DNA of 64,000 bases from G965276765 sp965276765. GTDB taxonomy: Bacteria > Actinomycetota > Acidimicrobiia > Acidimicrobiales > Palsa-688. The notes under the pieces are model-generated. The model was not told the DNA's origin. It did not search any database and saw only the letters and a list, made by a program, of their open reading frames with translations. Positions 36,342 through 45,005 of the stretch are shown here, piece after piece. The position numbers were made by a program, and so were the translations under genes. The DNA lies in NCBI GenBank assembly GCA_965276765.1, contig OZ255627.1, positions 372,001-436,000 of the forward strand, in the 5' to 3' direction. How positions within the stretch are numbered: position 1 is the first letter of the stretch; every line of letters begins with the position of its first letter.

Positions 36342-36593
36342 GCTTGATCGAAGTTGTTGGGTAACCAGCTTGCCACGCCCACGTTCTGGTCCCGCCGGCG
36401 GCCGGATCGAGGCCTCGGCGATACGTACCATGCGCTCGGCTGCGGTCACCGCGGCTCGGGCGTCGGCGGCTCGTACCGGGATCACCTAACGAACGGTCAC
36501 GAGGGGAGTCGTACGGTAAATGAGGGCCAGGACGCATGGCCTCTGACCAGGGTGTTTGTCACTTATCCCCACGTCCTGATCCCGCCCAGTTCA

Positions 36594-36638
36594 CCCTTTC
36601 AAGGCGGCAGCGCGGGTTCGAATCCCGTTGGGGTACTT
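36594..36638 (+). other. Right attachment site (attR): duplicated tRNA-Glu 3' half
   Basis: These 45 bases copy the tRNA-Glu 3' half at 34812-34857 with one substitution (A to G in the variable region) and one missing G in the acceptor stem run. There is no 5' half, so it is not a second tRNA gene. From here to 36783 no gene is seen. Confidence 0.88.
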
Positions 36639-36783
36639 CGAGTAGCCGCAGGTCAGAAGCCACGACCGGGGGTAGCGGTGGACGGTCAAGACGCCTCAGA
36701 CCGGCCGTCATGCCATCAACGTGCCATCACGGAGCAGGTTCGTGCCATGGCCAGATGTCCGGCGCCAGGTGGCGACACCCGGC

Positions 36784-37533
36784 TCAGGCTCCATGGCTCT
36801 CGTACTCGTCGTGGCGGCGCAGCCACGTCTGGAAGGCCTCGCCCTCGTCGCGACCGACCGGTGTCCGGTCGAGGATCGCGTAATAGCTCATCAGGAACTC
36901 GACGCCACGACCCCCGGTCAAGTAGGCCTCATAGACCTGTCCGTCCTCGAGCGCGAAGACGCTGAAGCCGTGAGTCTCGGTCAGATAGCCGAACGGGTCG
37001 GTGCCGGTCGCGTTCGCGTTGTGAGCGACGATCGGAGGCATCGTGTCCAGAACCGGCGTGAGCCATTCGCGCACCTGCTGCTCGCTGCTCGAGTAGCCGA
37101 GGTCGGTGTTGAAATCGCTGCCGTACGACGATGCCCAGGGCACGCTCCAGCCCATCCGGCGCTTGTAGGCCTGAAGCGTCGCCAGCGGGGCCGAGGACAC
37201 CAGGAGCATGGTCACGTCGCGGGCGCTGAGATGGGGGACGACGCTGTCGATCGCGTCGGCGATCGATGAGTTGGTCGGGCAGCCGTTCTGGTAGCTCGGC
37301 CCGAACATGAAGTGGTAGACGAGCAGCTGACTGCGACCCTCAAACAGATCCGCCAGCGTCCGGCCTCCCTCCTCGGTATCAAGCCGGTAGTCCTTCTCAA
37401 CCCGTACCCACGGCAACTCCCGACGCTGCTGGGCCAACTCATCACCCAGCCGGGTGTGCTCCTTCTCGCGGGCGAGCAGCTCGGCACGCGGGGCAACCCA
37501 CTCCTCGCGGGTTCCAGTCCTGTGAGTCGTCAT
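36784..37533 (-). CDS. DUF899 family thioredoxin-like protein
   Basis: This 249-residue protein belongs to DUF899, a thioredoxin-fold family. It begins with EEWVAPRAELLAREKEHTR and the ELPWVRVEKDYRLDTEEG motif. It then has LVYHFMFGPSYQNGCPTNSS with a single Cys where thioredoxins have CxxC, VTMLLVSSAPLATLQAYKRRMGW, and ends in a VFALEDGQVYEAYLTGGRGVE stretch. The ATG at 37533 has GGAG 8 bases upstream, which decides it over 37566. The function is unknown; a redox or peroxide-related role is commonly assumed. Confidence 0.85.
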   Translation of the reverse strand: MTTHRTGTREEWVAPRAELLAREKEHTRLGDELAQQRRELPWVRVEKDYRLDTEEGGRTLADLFEGRSQLLVYHFMFGPSYQNGCPTNSSIADAIDSVVPHLSARDVTMLLVSSAPLATLQAYKRRMGWSVPWASSYGSDFNTDLGYSSSEQQVREWLTPVLDTMPPIVAHNANATGTDPFGYLTETHGFSVFALEDGQVYEAYLTGGRGVEFLMSYYAILDRTPVGRDEGEAFQTWLRRHDEYESHGA

Positions 37534-37593
37534 CGTCTGTCTCCATTCGGGGGGGTTGGTTGGCACTGCGGATGGCCGTCATGACTCCCTTGC

Positions 37594-38154
37594 CTACGCA
37601 GCCGTAGGCGGTGCCTGTACGAAAGCGGCGTTGTCACGTTCCATGGCCTTGACCGCGCCGCGGCGCCAACTGTCGGCCAAGATCTCTGACATGGGATCCG
37701 GGAAGATGTCCTCGTCTCCGGTCTCCACTCCGTCGAGGATCGCCTGCGCTACCGACTCGGCCGAGGCTTTTGGTATGCCGAAGCCACGGGTCATGTCCGT
37801 GTCGGTGGGGCCGGTCAGGACGGCGTGTACCGTCACGCCCCGCCCGGCGAGGAGGGCCCGCAGCGACTGGGTCAGGTTGAACGCGGCCGCCTTGGAGATC
37901 GCGTAGGACGGCGTGAGCGGCAACGGGCGAGGGCCATCGTCGATACGTTGTTGACGATGGCTCCCCGTGAACCGGTCAGCAACGGCAGGAACGCCTGCGT
38001 CACACCCCACGGGCCGAACAGATTGACGGCGAGACTTCATTCGAGTGTGTCACGGTCGCTCAGGTCGTCGTAGAACGCCACGCCGGCGTTGTTGATGAGA
38101 ACGTCGAGGGACTCGACACTCGTGACAGCTGACCGGATCTGGGCCTCGTTGGTC
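37594..38154 (-). pseudogene. Short-chain dehydrogenase/reductase, decayed
   Basis: Read from 38154 down, TNEAQIRSAVTSVESLDVLINNAGVAFYDDLSDRDTLE is followed by a TGA, then SLAVNLFGPWGVTQAFLPLLT, and after a frame change LPLTPSYAISKAAAFNLTQSLRALLAGRGVTVHAVLTGPTDTDM to the stop at 37594. These carry the SDR NNAG motif and the Tyr-x-x-x-Lys active site. The frame change fits a lost C at 37925-37927, but the nonsense codon and the complete absence of the N-terminal GxxxGIG cofactor region (~60 residues) show real decay. A small open frame that seems to start at 38040 is only the C-terminal half. Confidence 0.85.
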
Positions 38155-38229
38155 TGCGATTGTCCTACTCATGATCATTGTCCTCCGTTGTTCGTGGTTG
38201 GTTGGCTGGATCTGGTTCGCAGCGTCCGG

Positions 38230-38622
38230 TCAGTTCGCCGGGCTGTTTTGATAAGCGGCGACATACCACTGGTCGTTCTGCTTGGTCAGAACCCAGGTGG
38301 CTCGAACCAGGCGTTCGGCGGCAAGCCCGGTCTGTCCGGCCATGAGGACGCCGCCTTCGGTAATGACCACGGCGGTGTCGCTCCCGAGGAACCTGACGCT
38401 TTGTGGCTCGTCGAGGACGCGTGAACCCTTGAGAGGCCCGGCGAACCCGGCGGCCATCGTGGTGCGGATGTCGTCGTTGTTCTTCTTGTGGATGCCGGGT
38501 TGCACCACCGTGGCGTCATCGGTGTAGAGCTCGGCGAGCGCGTCGGCGTCGCCGGACTCCCAGGTGTCGTAGACGGATTGGATAACGCTCAAGACGCTGT
38601 CGGTCGGTGTCTCGGTGGGCAT
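38230..38622 (-). CDS. SgcJ/EcaC-type NTF2-like (DUF4440) protein
   Basis: This 130-residue NTF2-fold protein starts VLSVIQSVYDTWESGDADALAELYTDDATVV and ends WVLTKQNDQWYVAAYQNS, as in the SgcJ/EcaC group. These small proteins form a cone-shaped pocket and act as hydrolases, isomerases or ligand-binding modules. The start ATG at 38622 has a weak AAGGAAGA upstream. The sigma factor encoded 570 bases away ends in a related SnoaL-type fold, which may be coincidence. Confidence 0.82.
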   Translation of the reverse strand: MPTETPTDSVLSVIQSVYDTWESGDADALAELYTDDATVVQPGIHKKNNDDIRTTMAAGFAGPLKGSRVLDEPQSVRFLGSDTAVVITEGGVLMAGQTGLAAERLVRATWVLTKQNDQWYVAAYQNSPAN

Positions 38623-38744
38623 GGTGTTCGTCTTCCTTTTCTATTGCGAGTCGGTGCGAATCAAATGCCACCAAGGTGTCTCCCGGATGTCCAGAGGCAA
38701 TCTCGGCTGGCTGCCTTCTCTTCTGTCGACGCCGGATTGCCGGG

Positions 38745-39053
38745 CGGGTCCCCGCCGTGCGCGGCAGCAACGTGGCTGCGAGCAGGCCGAGCAGGGACAC
38801 GACAGCGAGCCAGTCGGCCGTGGTCGACATCGCCGCCGCCGACGCGTGGGCAGCTAGGGAGCGAAGGGAGAGGTAGACGGTGCCGAGGGCGGCGATGCCC
38901 AGCTCCGATCGTCGGCAACGCGACGTTGACGACGAACACGTCCAGCAACCCCATGAACTGGCCGACCAGCAGCACCGTCAGCATCGCTGCTCGCCGGCGA
39001 CCATCGCTTGGGGGTGTCACTCCTGGCCGGCCAGTCAGCGGCGCGATCGCCAT
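38745..39053 (-). pseudogene. MFS (DHA2-like) transporter with a large internal deletion
   Basis: From the ATG at 39053 the first transmembrane helix of a DHA2-type drug transporter is clear: AAMLTVLLVGQFMGLLDVFVVNVALPTIG. Then the frame jumps, and GIAALGTVYLSLRSLAAHASAAAMSTTADWLAVVSLLGLLAATLLPRTAG reads as the very last part of such a protein. Roughly 380 residues between helix 1 and the last helices are missing, at about 38905. This is a clean deletion and not a one-base error, so the gene is dead. It points away from the sigma factor gene, as an efflux pump under that factor's control might have done. Confidence 0.75.
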
Positions 39054-39193
39054 CGGTGGTCTCCGTTCTGGTGTCTCCCACCGGCTGGTGGACTGACACG
39101 AGTACCTACCGGGTCAACCGTCGAAATTCATCGCTCCGGCCGATGACTTCTGCCACGCTGCCCAGTAGGTATCTGTGTGGACGAGGAGTGGCG

Positions 39194-40249
39194 GTGACAG
39201 CCGTGAGGGACGACTTCGAGCGCCGGGCCGACCCGTTCCGGCGCGAGCTGCTCGCCCACTGCTACCGGATGCTCGGATCGGTCCATGAGGCCGAGGATCT
39301 GGTCCAGGAGACCATGCTGCGCGCCTGGCGCTCCTACGATCGCTTCGACGACCGGCGAGCGTCGCTTCGCACGTGGCTGTACCGGATCGCCACCAACGTG
39401 TGCCTGACCGCACTCTCGGGGGTCAGCCGACGCTCCCTGCCGTCGGGGCTCGGCGCCCCTGGGGACGATCCCGAACAGGCGCTGGTTCCGGCGTTCGACA
39501 TTCCGTGGCTCCAGCCGGTACCCGACGCGATGCTCAGCACTCCTCCAGCGGACCCGGCGACGGCGGTCGGCGTCCGTGGCAGCTTGCGTCTGGCGTTGGT
39601 CGCGGCCATGCAGTATCTGCCGGCTCGCCAACGCGCCATCCTGATCCTGCGCGACGTGCTCGAGTTCTCTGCCGTCGAGGTCGCCGACATCCTCGACACG
39701 ACCCCTGCCGCAGTAAACAGCGGCCTGCAGCGCGCCAAAGCCCGACTCGATCACATCGCAGTCGGCGAGGACGGGATCGAGGAGCCATCCGATCCGACCG
39801 CCCGCTCCCTCATCGACGAGTACGTGGCGGCTTTCGAGAGCGCCGATGTCCCTGCGCTTACCCGGCTACTGGCCGATCAAGTGGTGCTCGAGATGCCGCC
39901 GGTCCCGCTGTGGTTCATCGGTCGTGAGCACTACAGCCAGTTCATCGCCCGGATCTTTCGGCTACGAGGCCCGGACTGGCGCATGCTCCCCACCACCGCC
40001 AACGGCCAACCGGCGGTCGGCGCGTACTGCCGCGGCGACCAGGACACCTACGAGGCCCACACCCTGCAAGTGTTCAGCCTCACCCCAGCCGGCATCAGCC
40101 ACAACGTCGTCTTCCAGGACCCGCACCTCTTCGAGCTGTTCGACCTCCCCCCCAAGCTCGACGCCACCTCGGTCACCGCACCACGACCGCCGCAGGTACG
40201 CACCGTCCGAGACCCACTGGCAACGCCACCGAGGTCAGAAGGCGCCTGA
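39194..40249 (+). CDS. ECF RNA polymerase sigma factor with SnoaL-like C-terminal domain (SigG type)
   Basis: This 351-residue sigma factor has region 2 (HCYRMLGSVHEAEDLVQETMLRAWRSYDRFDDRRASLRTWLYRIATNVCL) and region 4 (AMQYLPARQRAILILRDVLEFSAVEVADILDTTPAAVNSGLQRAKARL). A ~130-residue NTF2/SnoaL-like extension (EYVAAFESADVPALTRLLADQVVLEMPP, then TLQVFSLTPAGISHNVVF) follows. SigG/ECF41-like factors use such a tail in place of a separate anti-sigma factor. I chose the GTG at 39194 because GAGGAG is 5 bases upstream. Confidence 0.9.
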   Translation: MTAVRDDFERRADPFRRELLAHCYRMLGSVHEAEDLVQETMLRAWRSYDRFDDRRASLRTWLYRIATNVCLTALSGVSRRSLPSGLGAPGDDPEQALVPAFDIPWLQPVPDAMLSTPPADPATAVGVRGSLRLALVAAMQYLPARQRAILILRDVLEFSAVEVADILDTTPAAVNSGLQRAKARLDHIAVGEDGIEEPSDPTARSLIDEYVAAFESADVPALTRLLADQVVLEMPPVPLWFIGREHYSQFIARIFRLRGPDWRMLPTTANGQPAVGAYCRGDQDTYEAHTLQVFSLTPAGISHNVVFQDPHLFELFDLPPKLDATSVTAPRPPQVRTVRDPLATPPRSEGA

Positions 40250-40358
40250 TGTCGCGTTTCGCCGGCACCAGCTGATCGACGACCTTGGGGGCCCGAACGG
40301 TGGTCACCGGCGGACTTGCGGCAGTAGCTGGGGCCGTCATGTCGCTACTGTCGAGCGC

Positions 40359-40795
40359 ATGACGATCCACCGCACGGAACACGTGGGCATCGTGGTCGAC
40401 GACCTCGCGGCTGCGACGGCGTTCTTCGTCGAGCTCGGACTCAAGCTGCAGGGCGAGGGACTGGTCGAGGGCGGTTCGGTGGACCGCGTGGTGGGACTCG
40501 AGGGAGTCCGGGCGGAGATCGCGATGGTGGAGACCCGGACGGCCACGGACGGCTCGAGCTGACGAAGTTTCACACCCGGTCGGGCCGGGGCGGCGACCGG
40601 CACGCGCCGGCGAACACCCCGGGCATCCGCCAAGTCGCATTCGCAGTCGACGACATCGACGCCGTCGTCGCTAGCTTGCGAGCCAGCGGCGCGGAGCTCG
40701 TTGGCGAGGTGGAGCGCTACGAAGACAGCTATCGGCTCTGCTACGTCCGCGGCCCGGAGGGAATCATCGTCGAGCTGGCGGAACAGATCGGGTGA
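40359..40795 (+). pseudogene. VOC-family protein, one frameshift
   Basis: The first half (TIHRTEHVGIVVDDLAAATAFFVELGLKLQGEG, then VRAEIAMVET) runs to a TGA at about 40560. The other half (LELTKFHTRSGRG, then TPGIRQVAFAVDDIDAVVASL and VRGPEGIIVELAEQIG) is open in the next frame. Adding one C to the CCC run at 40534-40536 gives MVETPDGHGRLELTKFHT, a normal glyoxalase-like sequence of ~145 residues. A read error is quite possible. The metal ligands His (N-terminal) and Glu (C-terminal) are both present. The substrate is unknown. Confidence 0.8.
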
Positions 40796-40981
40796 GGGCT
40801 CCAGCCGGCGCCAACCGCCTCGCCAGCGTCAGTGGTCGCCCCGGGGCAGGATCCGCTACCGGACGCCCGGGGCCTTGGTCCCAGAGATCTGTGGCAGGAC
40901 TCAGTCTGGCCTATCGGTGTTCCCCGAGGAATTGATCATTGCGGACATTACCTGTCCGCAACGAGTCGTACGTTCCTTGCC

Positions 40982-41515
40982 ATGACCTCCACCCCGACTA
41001 CATCCGACACAGTCGCCTCCGATGAGCACGCCGACCTCCTGGAGACCCTGGCCCAGCATCGGTCCTTCCTCCGCTTCACCGTCCGGGACCTCACCGACGA
41101 GCAGGCCGCGACTCGGACCACGGTCAGCCAGCTCAGCCTCGGCGGCCTGATCAAGCACGTCACGAGCATGGAAGCCCAATGGGTCCGCTTCATCCTCGAG
41201 GGGCCGGCCGCCATGCCTGCCCTCACGCCGGAACTGTTCGCCGAGCGTGATCGGGAGTTCGCCCTACAGCCTGGCGAGACCCTGGACGAAGTGCTCAACG
41301 GCTATGACCAAGCGGCCCGCCGCACCGACCAGGTGGTTGCGTCCCTCACTGACCTCGGTGCCTCCCAGCCCCTACCGGACGCGCCCTGGTTCGAGCCCGG
41401 CGCCCGCTGGTCGGCCCGCCGCGTCATCCTCCACCTCATCGCCGAGACCGCTCAGCACGCCGGTCACGCCGACATCCTCCGGGAGGCCATCGACGGCCAA
41501 AAGACCATGGGGTAG
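40982..41515 (+). CDS. DinB-family (DUF664-like) protein
   Basis: This 177-residue four-helix-bundle protein has the pattern LLETLAQHRSFLRFTVRDLTDEQAATRTTVSQLSLGGLIKHV, then a central EAQWVRFIL and VILHLIAETAQHAGHADILREAIDG near the end. The spaced His residues (K-H-V, and HLIAETAQHAGH) fit the metal site of the DinB/mycothiol-dependent maleylpyruvate isomerase fold. In actinomycetes such proteins often use mycothiol or bacillithiol; the substrate is unknown. The ATG at 40982 starts at the domain. Confidence 0.87.
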   Translation: MTSTPTTSDTVASDEHADLLETLAQHRSFLRFTVRDLTDEQAATRTTVSQLSLGGLIKHVTSMEAQWVRFILEGPAAMPALTPELFAERDREFALQPGETLDEVLNGYDQAARRTDQVVASLTDLGASQPLPDAPWFEPGARWSARRVILHLIAETAQHAGHADILREAIDGQKTMG

Positions 41516-41703
41516 CGCCCGGAACGCGAATCCGCCAAACGCCCAGCGGGTTGTCGTCGGCGAGGTTGACCGAGGCCCGGAACGTCGCCACTGAGGGGAT
41601 TCCCTTGTTCCCCTGACCCCGCAGCTCTCGCTGTCGCCGCAGCAGATTCCCTATACGACGCACCTGCAGGGAATCTCGAAAAGGAGCCGCTCGTCGAGTT
41701 TCT

Positions 41704-43290
41704 TTATGCCTTGGCAGCTTTATGGTGCTTTCCGTGGTGGGTAGGCGCCCCGGCGGGCGGCGGGGTGGTGCAGCCCTGGCAGGGCGGTTTGCCGGTGAAG
41801 TACGCGGGGATCGACGGTGAATCCGTCGGCGGGTTGGTGGGCAACAGGACCGGTTGGCGCGGCGTCTGGTTGAAGTTGAAGTCATTGGCGAGGTTGCCGA
41901 GGATCGGCTCGTCCTCGCGGACGTCGGGTCGCGGGTCGGGGCGACCGTCGGTCTTGGGGTTCAGTCGGGCACCCCCGAGGAAGTCGTCCTCGATGAACTT
42001 CAGGTAGGCGTCGTGGCTGAGCGTCTGGTGGTCGATGTAATCCTTCTTGGCGTACGGCGAGATGACGATGGACGGAACCCGCAGGCCGTAGCCGTTCTGA
42101 TCGACCTTGGGGGGAACAACGTGGTCATAGAACCCGCCCCAGTCGTCCCAGCCCAGGAAGATCGCCGTCGACTTCCAGTCGGGGCTCTTCATCGCCGCAT
42201 TGATGATCGAGGTGACGTAGGCCTGCCCCTGGTGGACGCTCGCCGGGGGGTGCTCGGAATCCGGGCCCGACGGGGTGATCCAGCTCACCGAGGGCAGCGT
42301 GCCGGCCTTGGCGGCCGCGTAGTAGCGGGTGAGGTCCTGGATGTTGCCGAGCTGATGGTCGTCCTGGACGTCGCCAAACAGCGGCATCGGGTTCCAGATT
42401 CCGGGGGTGGAGGCCGACTGCTTCACGGGGGCGCATGTCTCCGCGCCGTCGTTGGCGCAGTCGGGCTGTATGCCCTTCTGCACGTAGTAGGCCCAGGGGA
42501 CGTGGTGGGAGTACAACAGCCAGCTGATGTCGGTCCAGGCGAAGTCGATCGAGCTCGTCCCGGTGCTCAGCTCCTGATGGACGGCCTTGGTCATCTTCTT
42601 GGATCCGTACGGCCCGACGACGGTGTTCGTGCAGCTGGCGGGCGAGCGGTTACGGCACTTGGCCGCCCACCCCGAGACCAGGAATAGGTGGTCGACGAGC
42701 GACCACGCCGTGACCGGCTCGTACATGTGATCGTCGAGCGTGAAGTCCTTGGCGTAGGTCCAGTAGTTGGGGATCTCGGCGCCGGTGTGGTAGCCCATCA
42801 CGTCGGGCGTGCGCCCGAGCGAGCACGCCGGATCGGTCGGGCTCTTGCACGTCTTGTGGCCCGCGTCGCGCTCGCGGATGAACCCATCCATCCGGCCGCT
42901 ATCGATGTCGGCGAGCGCGTTCGAGTGCTGGTGCGGCCCTCCCCCGTTGACGTCGGCGGTGTCGTGGTACGGCCGCTGACAGCCGCCCTTCGGGTTGGGC
43001 ACACACGCGGTGGGCTGGCCGTTGCGCATCGGGATCCCATCTGCACCGGGGTAGGTCCCGAAGTAGCTGTCGAAGGACCGGTTCTCCTGCATCACCACGA
43101 TGACGTGCTTGATCTTGTGGATACCGGAGGCGACGATGTAGGTGCCGCTCGGACCGCCAGCCACGCGCTCCTGAGGCGACGCGGAAGGCGACGAACCGCA
43201 GCCCGCCAAGGCCAGGGCCGCTGCCACACCCACCGCCGTCCATCCTCGTCGCGCCCGCACGCGCCTCTCCCCGTCCGAGTTTCGCCGCAT
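41704..43290 (-). CDS. Secreted phosphoesterase (phospholipase C/acid phosphatase family), lipoprotein
   Basis: This ~528-residue enzyme belongs to the phosphoesterase family PF04185. The N-terminus has an Arg-rich start and a lipobox-like AALALAGC, so it is probably a lipoprotein. The metal-binding motif IKHVIVVMQENRSFDSYFGTYPG and IFLGWDDWGGFYDHVVPP are followed by IVISPYAKKDYIDHQTLSHDAYLKFIEDDF. The C-terminus is a low-complexity, Lys/His-rich tail after CQGCTTPP. I chose the ATG at 43290 because a promoter ends 6 bases upstream of it. A diverged copy of its last ~115 codons stands at 62.1-62.5 kb. Confidence 0.9.
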   Translation of the reverse strand: MRRNSDGERRVRARRGWTAVGVAAALALAGCGSSPSASPQERVAGGPSGTYIVASGIHKIKHVIVVMQENRSFDSYFGTYPGADGIPMRNGQPTACVPNPKGGCQRPYHDTADVNGGGPHQHSNALADIDSGRMDGFIRERDAGHKTCKSPTDPACSLGRTPDVMGYHTGAEIPNYWTYAKDFTLDDHMYEPVTAWSLVDHLFLVSGWAAKCRNRSPASCTNTVVGPYGSKKMTKAVHQELSTGTSSIDFAWTDISWLLYSHHVPWAYYVQKGIQPDCANDGAETCAPVKQSASTPGIWNPMPLFGDVQDDHQLGNIQDLTRYYAAAKAGTLPSVSWITPSGPDSEHPPASVHQGQAYVTSIINAAMKSPDWKSTAIFLGWDDWGGFYDHVVPPKVDQNGYGLRVPSIVISPYAKKDYIDHQTLSHDAYLKFIEDDFLGGARLNPKTDGRPDPRPDVREDEPILGNLANDFNFNQTPRQPVLLPTNPPTDSPSIPAYFTGKPPCQGCTTPPPAGAPTHHGKHHKAAKA

Positions 43291-43296
43291 AGCCAG

Positions 43297-43325
43297 AACG
43301 TACCCGGCCCTACCCCTAGAGTCAA
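43297..43325 (-). promoter_or_regulatory. Promoter for the phosphoesterase gene, leaderless
   Basis: On the minus strand TTGACT (43325-43320) and TACGTT (43302-43297) are 17 bases apart, and the -10 box ends 6 bases before the ATG at 43290. The transcript would start at or beside the start codon. This supports 43290 as the true start over 43338, which lies upstream of the promoter. Confidence 0.65.
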
Positions 43326-43345
43326 CAAACCGGACCATCCGAGAT

Positions 43346-43930
43346 GTGATGATCCGGTGGGCGTCTGGCGTTAGGATCTACCCAGTGGGATGCCCCGTAC
43401 CCATAGTTTCCGCGGGAACCGGCGACAGGAGCCAGCCGACGCCCCCTCGTACCCCAGACGGGTCCGGTGCCATTACTAACGCCGAGCGGCTCGTCGCACC
43501 GCTACGTAGATATCGAGAAGCGATGAACGCCGCCCTTCTCGCCGAGGACTACCGGCCGGTGCCGCCGACGGCGAACTGGCTCCTACTCGAGCTCGCCCGC
43601 CGGAGCGGAAGCGTCAACGACCTAGCCGCTCGTCTCGGCCTAGCCAAGCAGGCCGTCAGCCGACTGGCCGACCGGCTGGTGAGCCTCGGGTACTGCGACC
43701 GCCAACGCAGCGAGACCAACCGCCGGCAGGTGTGGCTCTCCCTCACCGCAGAAGGCCGCGGTGCCGCCACCGCACTCTTCACGGCCATCGAGGAGGTCGA
43801 TACCCGATTGCTCGCGCACCTCGACCATGCCGAGCGCGAAACGTTCGGGCGGGTCCTCGATCTCCTCTACGAACTCTCCGAGCGCATTCCGCCAGCGGCG
43901 AACGCTCCTGGAAACAATTCGAGAACCTAA
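43346..43930 (+). CDS. MarR-family transcriptional regulator
   Basis: This winged-helix protein has ANWLLLELARRSGSVNDLAARLGLAKQAVSRLADRLVSLGYCDRQRSETNRRQVWLSLTAEGRG, the complete MarR DNA-binding domain with recognition helix and wing, and a C-terminal dimerisation helix. The first ~45 residues are not MarR-like, so the start may be later, for example at about 43470. It is divergent from the phosphoesterase gene and may control it. Confidence 0.8.
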   Translation: MMIRWASGVRIYPVGCPVPIVSAGTGDRSQPTPPRTPDGSGAITNAERLVAPLRRYREAMNAALLAEDYRPVPPTANWLLLELARRSGSVNDLAARLGLAKQAVSRLADRLVSLGYCDRQRSETNRRQVWLSLTAEGRGAATALFTAIEEVDTRLLAHLDHAERETFGRVLDLLYELSERIPPAANAPGNNSRT

Positions 43931-44091
43931 GACACGCAGGCAAACCCCTCGGCGAAGGACTCATCGGCATCCACCGTCCCGGCCTCGCCCGGGACTGGCG
44001 CGGGCGTTACAAGATCGCCAACACCAGGCGCATAGTGATCGTGCTCGGAGGACGGCGACGTTTTGCCTTAGGGACGCCGAAGGTGACCTAA
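43880..44091 (+). pseudogene. Possible RelE-like toxin remnant
   Basis: In a frame overlapping the end of the regulator gene, KQFENLRHAGKPLGEGLIGIHRPGLA, then RDWRGRYKIANTRRIVIVLGGRRRFALG resembles the middle and end of RelE/ParE-type toxins. It has no start of its own or antitoxin partner. The rest of the 260-base gap up to 44188 shows no gene. The resemblance is weak. Confidence 0.25.
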
Positions 44092-44188
44092 ACGAATGGT
44101 CACGAGAGCAAATAGCGTTAAATGATGGTCAACCACATGGTCCCTGGCCCGGACTTTTACTGTTTGTCCCTGGTCCCACATACCCTTG

Positions 44189-45005
44189 TTAGAGCCTGCC
44201 CTCGCGAATTGCCTGGTAGATAGTCGGCACCTTTGGCTGGAAGCCGAGGCTACGCGCAAAGCGTCACGTCCATGTAGCCCTTCCATGGATTAGTAAGGGG
44301 TTCCGCAGATGACTCGTAAGTAGAGCCGACGATCTGTGCGATTTCGTAAATCGTGAGTGGTGCCTCATCGGCGATATTGACGATGAGATCGTCCATGACT
44401 CCGGTCAGCGCAATTTCGAAAGCCGTCGCTATATCTGCATGGTGAATCACGCTTAGCCTCTGTGCAGGATGCCACTTCATGCCAGCTATTAGCCGTGGAG
44501 CTCCTTCCAAGTGTCCGTCTTTGTCGCCGTAGACAAACGGAAGCCTAAGGATGCTCCAATTTAGTCCGCTCTTGCGAAGTTCGTTTTCGGCTTCGATTTT
44601 GCTTGCAGGGTATGCAAGCGTCGGGGTTACCACGTCGTCCTCTCGCCCAGGATGCGAGACGTCCGAATTGTAGACGTTCCCTGTACTTGCCATCAAAAAG
44701 CGTGTATCGGGAGCGTGCTCCTTGACAGCGGCAATGAGGTTACGAGTACCTTCCAGATTAACTCTCCATATCGCGTCTTCGTCACTTGTACGAAATATTG
44801 CAGCCAGATGAATGATCGCCGACACACCATCAACGGCTGCCGTCAAGGATTCGGGACGAAGGATGTCGCCCTCGATTGGCGTAACTCCATCTGGAAGTTT
44901 CTTGCCGGGCCGCACAAGTGCACGACAATCCTTGCCTGCTTCTACGAATCGCTTCAAAAGTCGTGATCCAACGAGACCCGTACCACCAGTTACTAAGATT
45001 GTCAT
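44189..45005 (-). pseudogene. NAD-dependent epimerase/dehydratase (extended SDR), late frameshift
   Basis: The N-terminal Rossmann motif TGGTGLVGSRLLKRFVEAG, IIHLAAIFRT, LMASTGNVY, the active-site YPASKIEAE and the late ADIATAFEIAL are all present. The frame ends at 44250 after GYMDVT, while the next frame continues FARSLGFQPKVPTIYQAIREGRL to a TAA at 44189. That is the normal family ending, so the break near 44263 is a two-base loss (or one-base gain), not truncation. The corrected protein is ~272 residues. GC is clearly lower than in the neighbours, and AT-rich codons are frequent, so this gene and the MarR gene were probably acquired together. Confidence 0.8.

Larger units (their letters stand above)
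34858..36638. mobile_element. Remnant integrative element in tRNA-Glu carrying a toxin-antitoxin pair
   Basis: The 1.8-kb segment between the two tRNA-Glu repeats holds a truncated, frameshifted tyrosine integrase next to attL (minus strand) and an intact antitoxin/VapC toxin pair (plus strand). Between the toxin stop (36341) and attR there are 250 bases with no convincing gene. The element is far shorter than a working integrative element, so most of its cargo is gone. The addiction module probably explains why this part has persisted. It lacks an active integrase and should not move by itself. Confidence 0.82.

Noticed and set aside
36594..36638. A second tRNA-Glu gene
   Set aside because: Only the 3' half is present, with no D arm or 5' acceptor strand; it is the att repeat.
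37594..38040. A complete 148-residue SDR gene
   Set aside because: It lacks the cofactor-binding half; homology extends upstream through a stop and a frame change, so it is a pseudogene.
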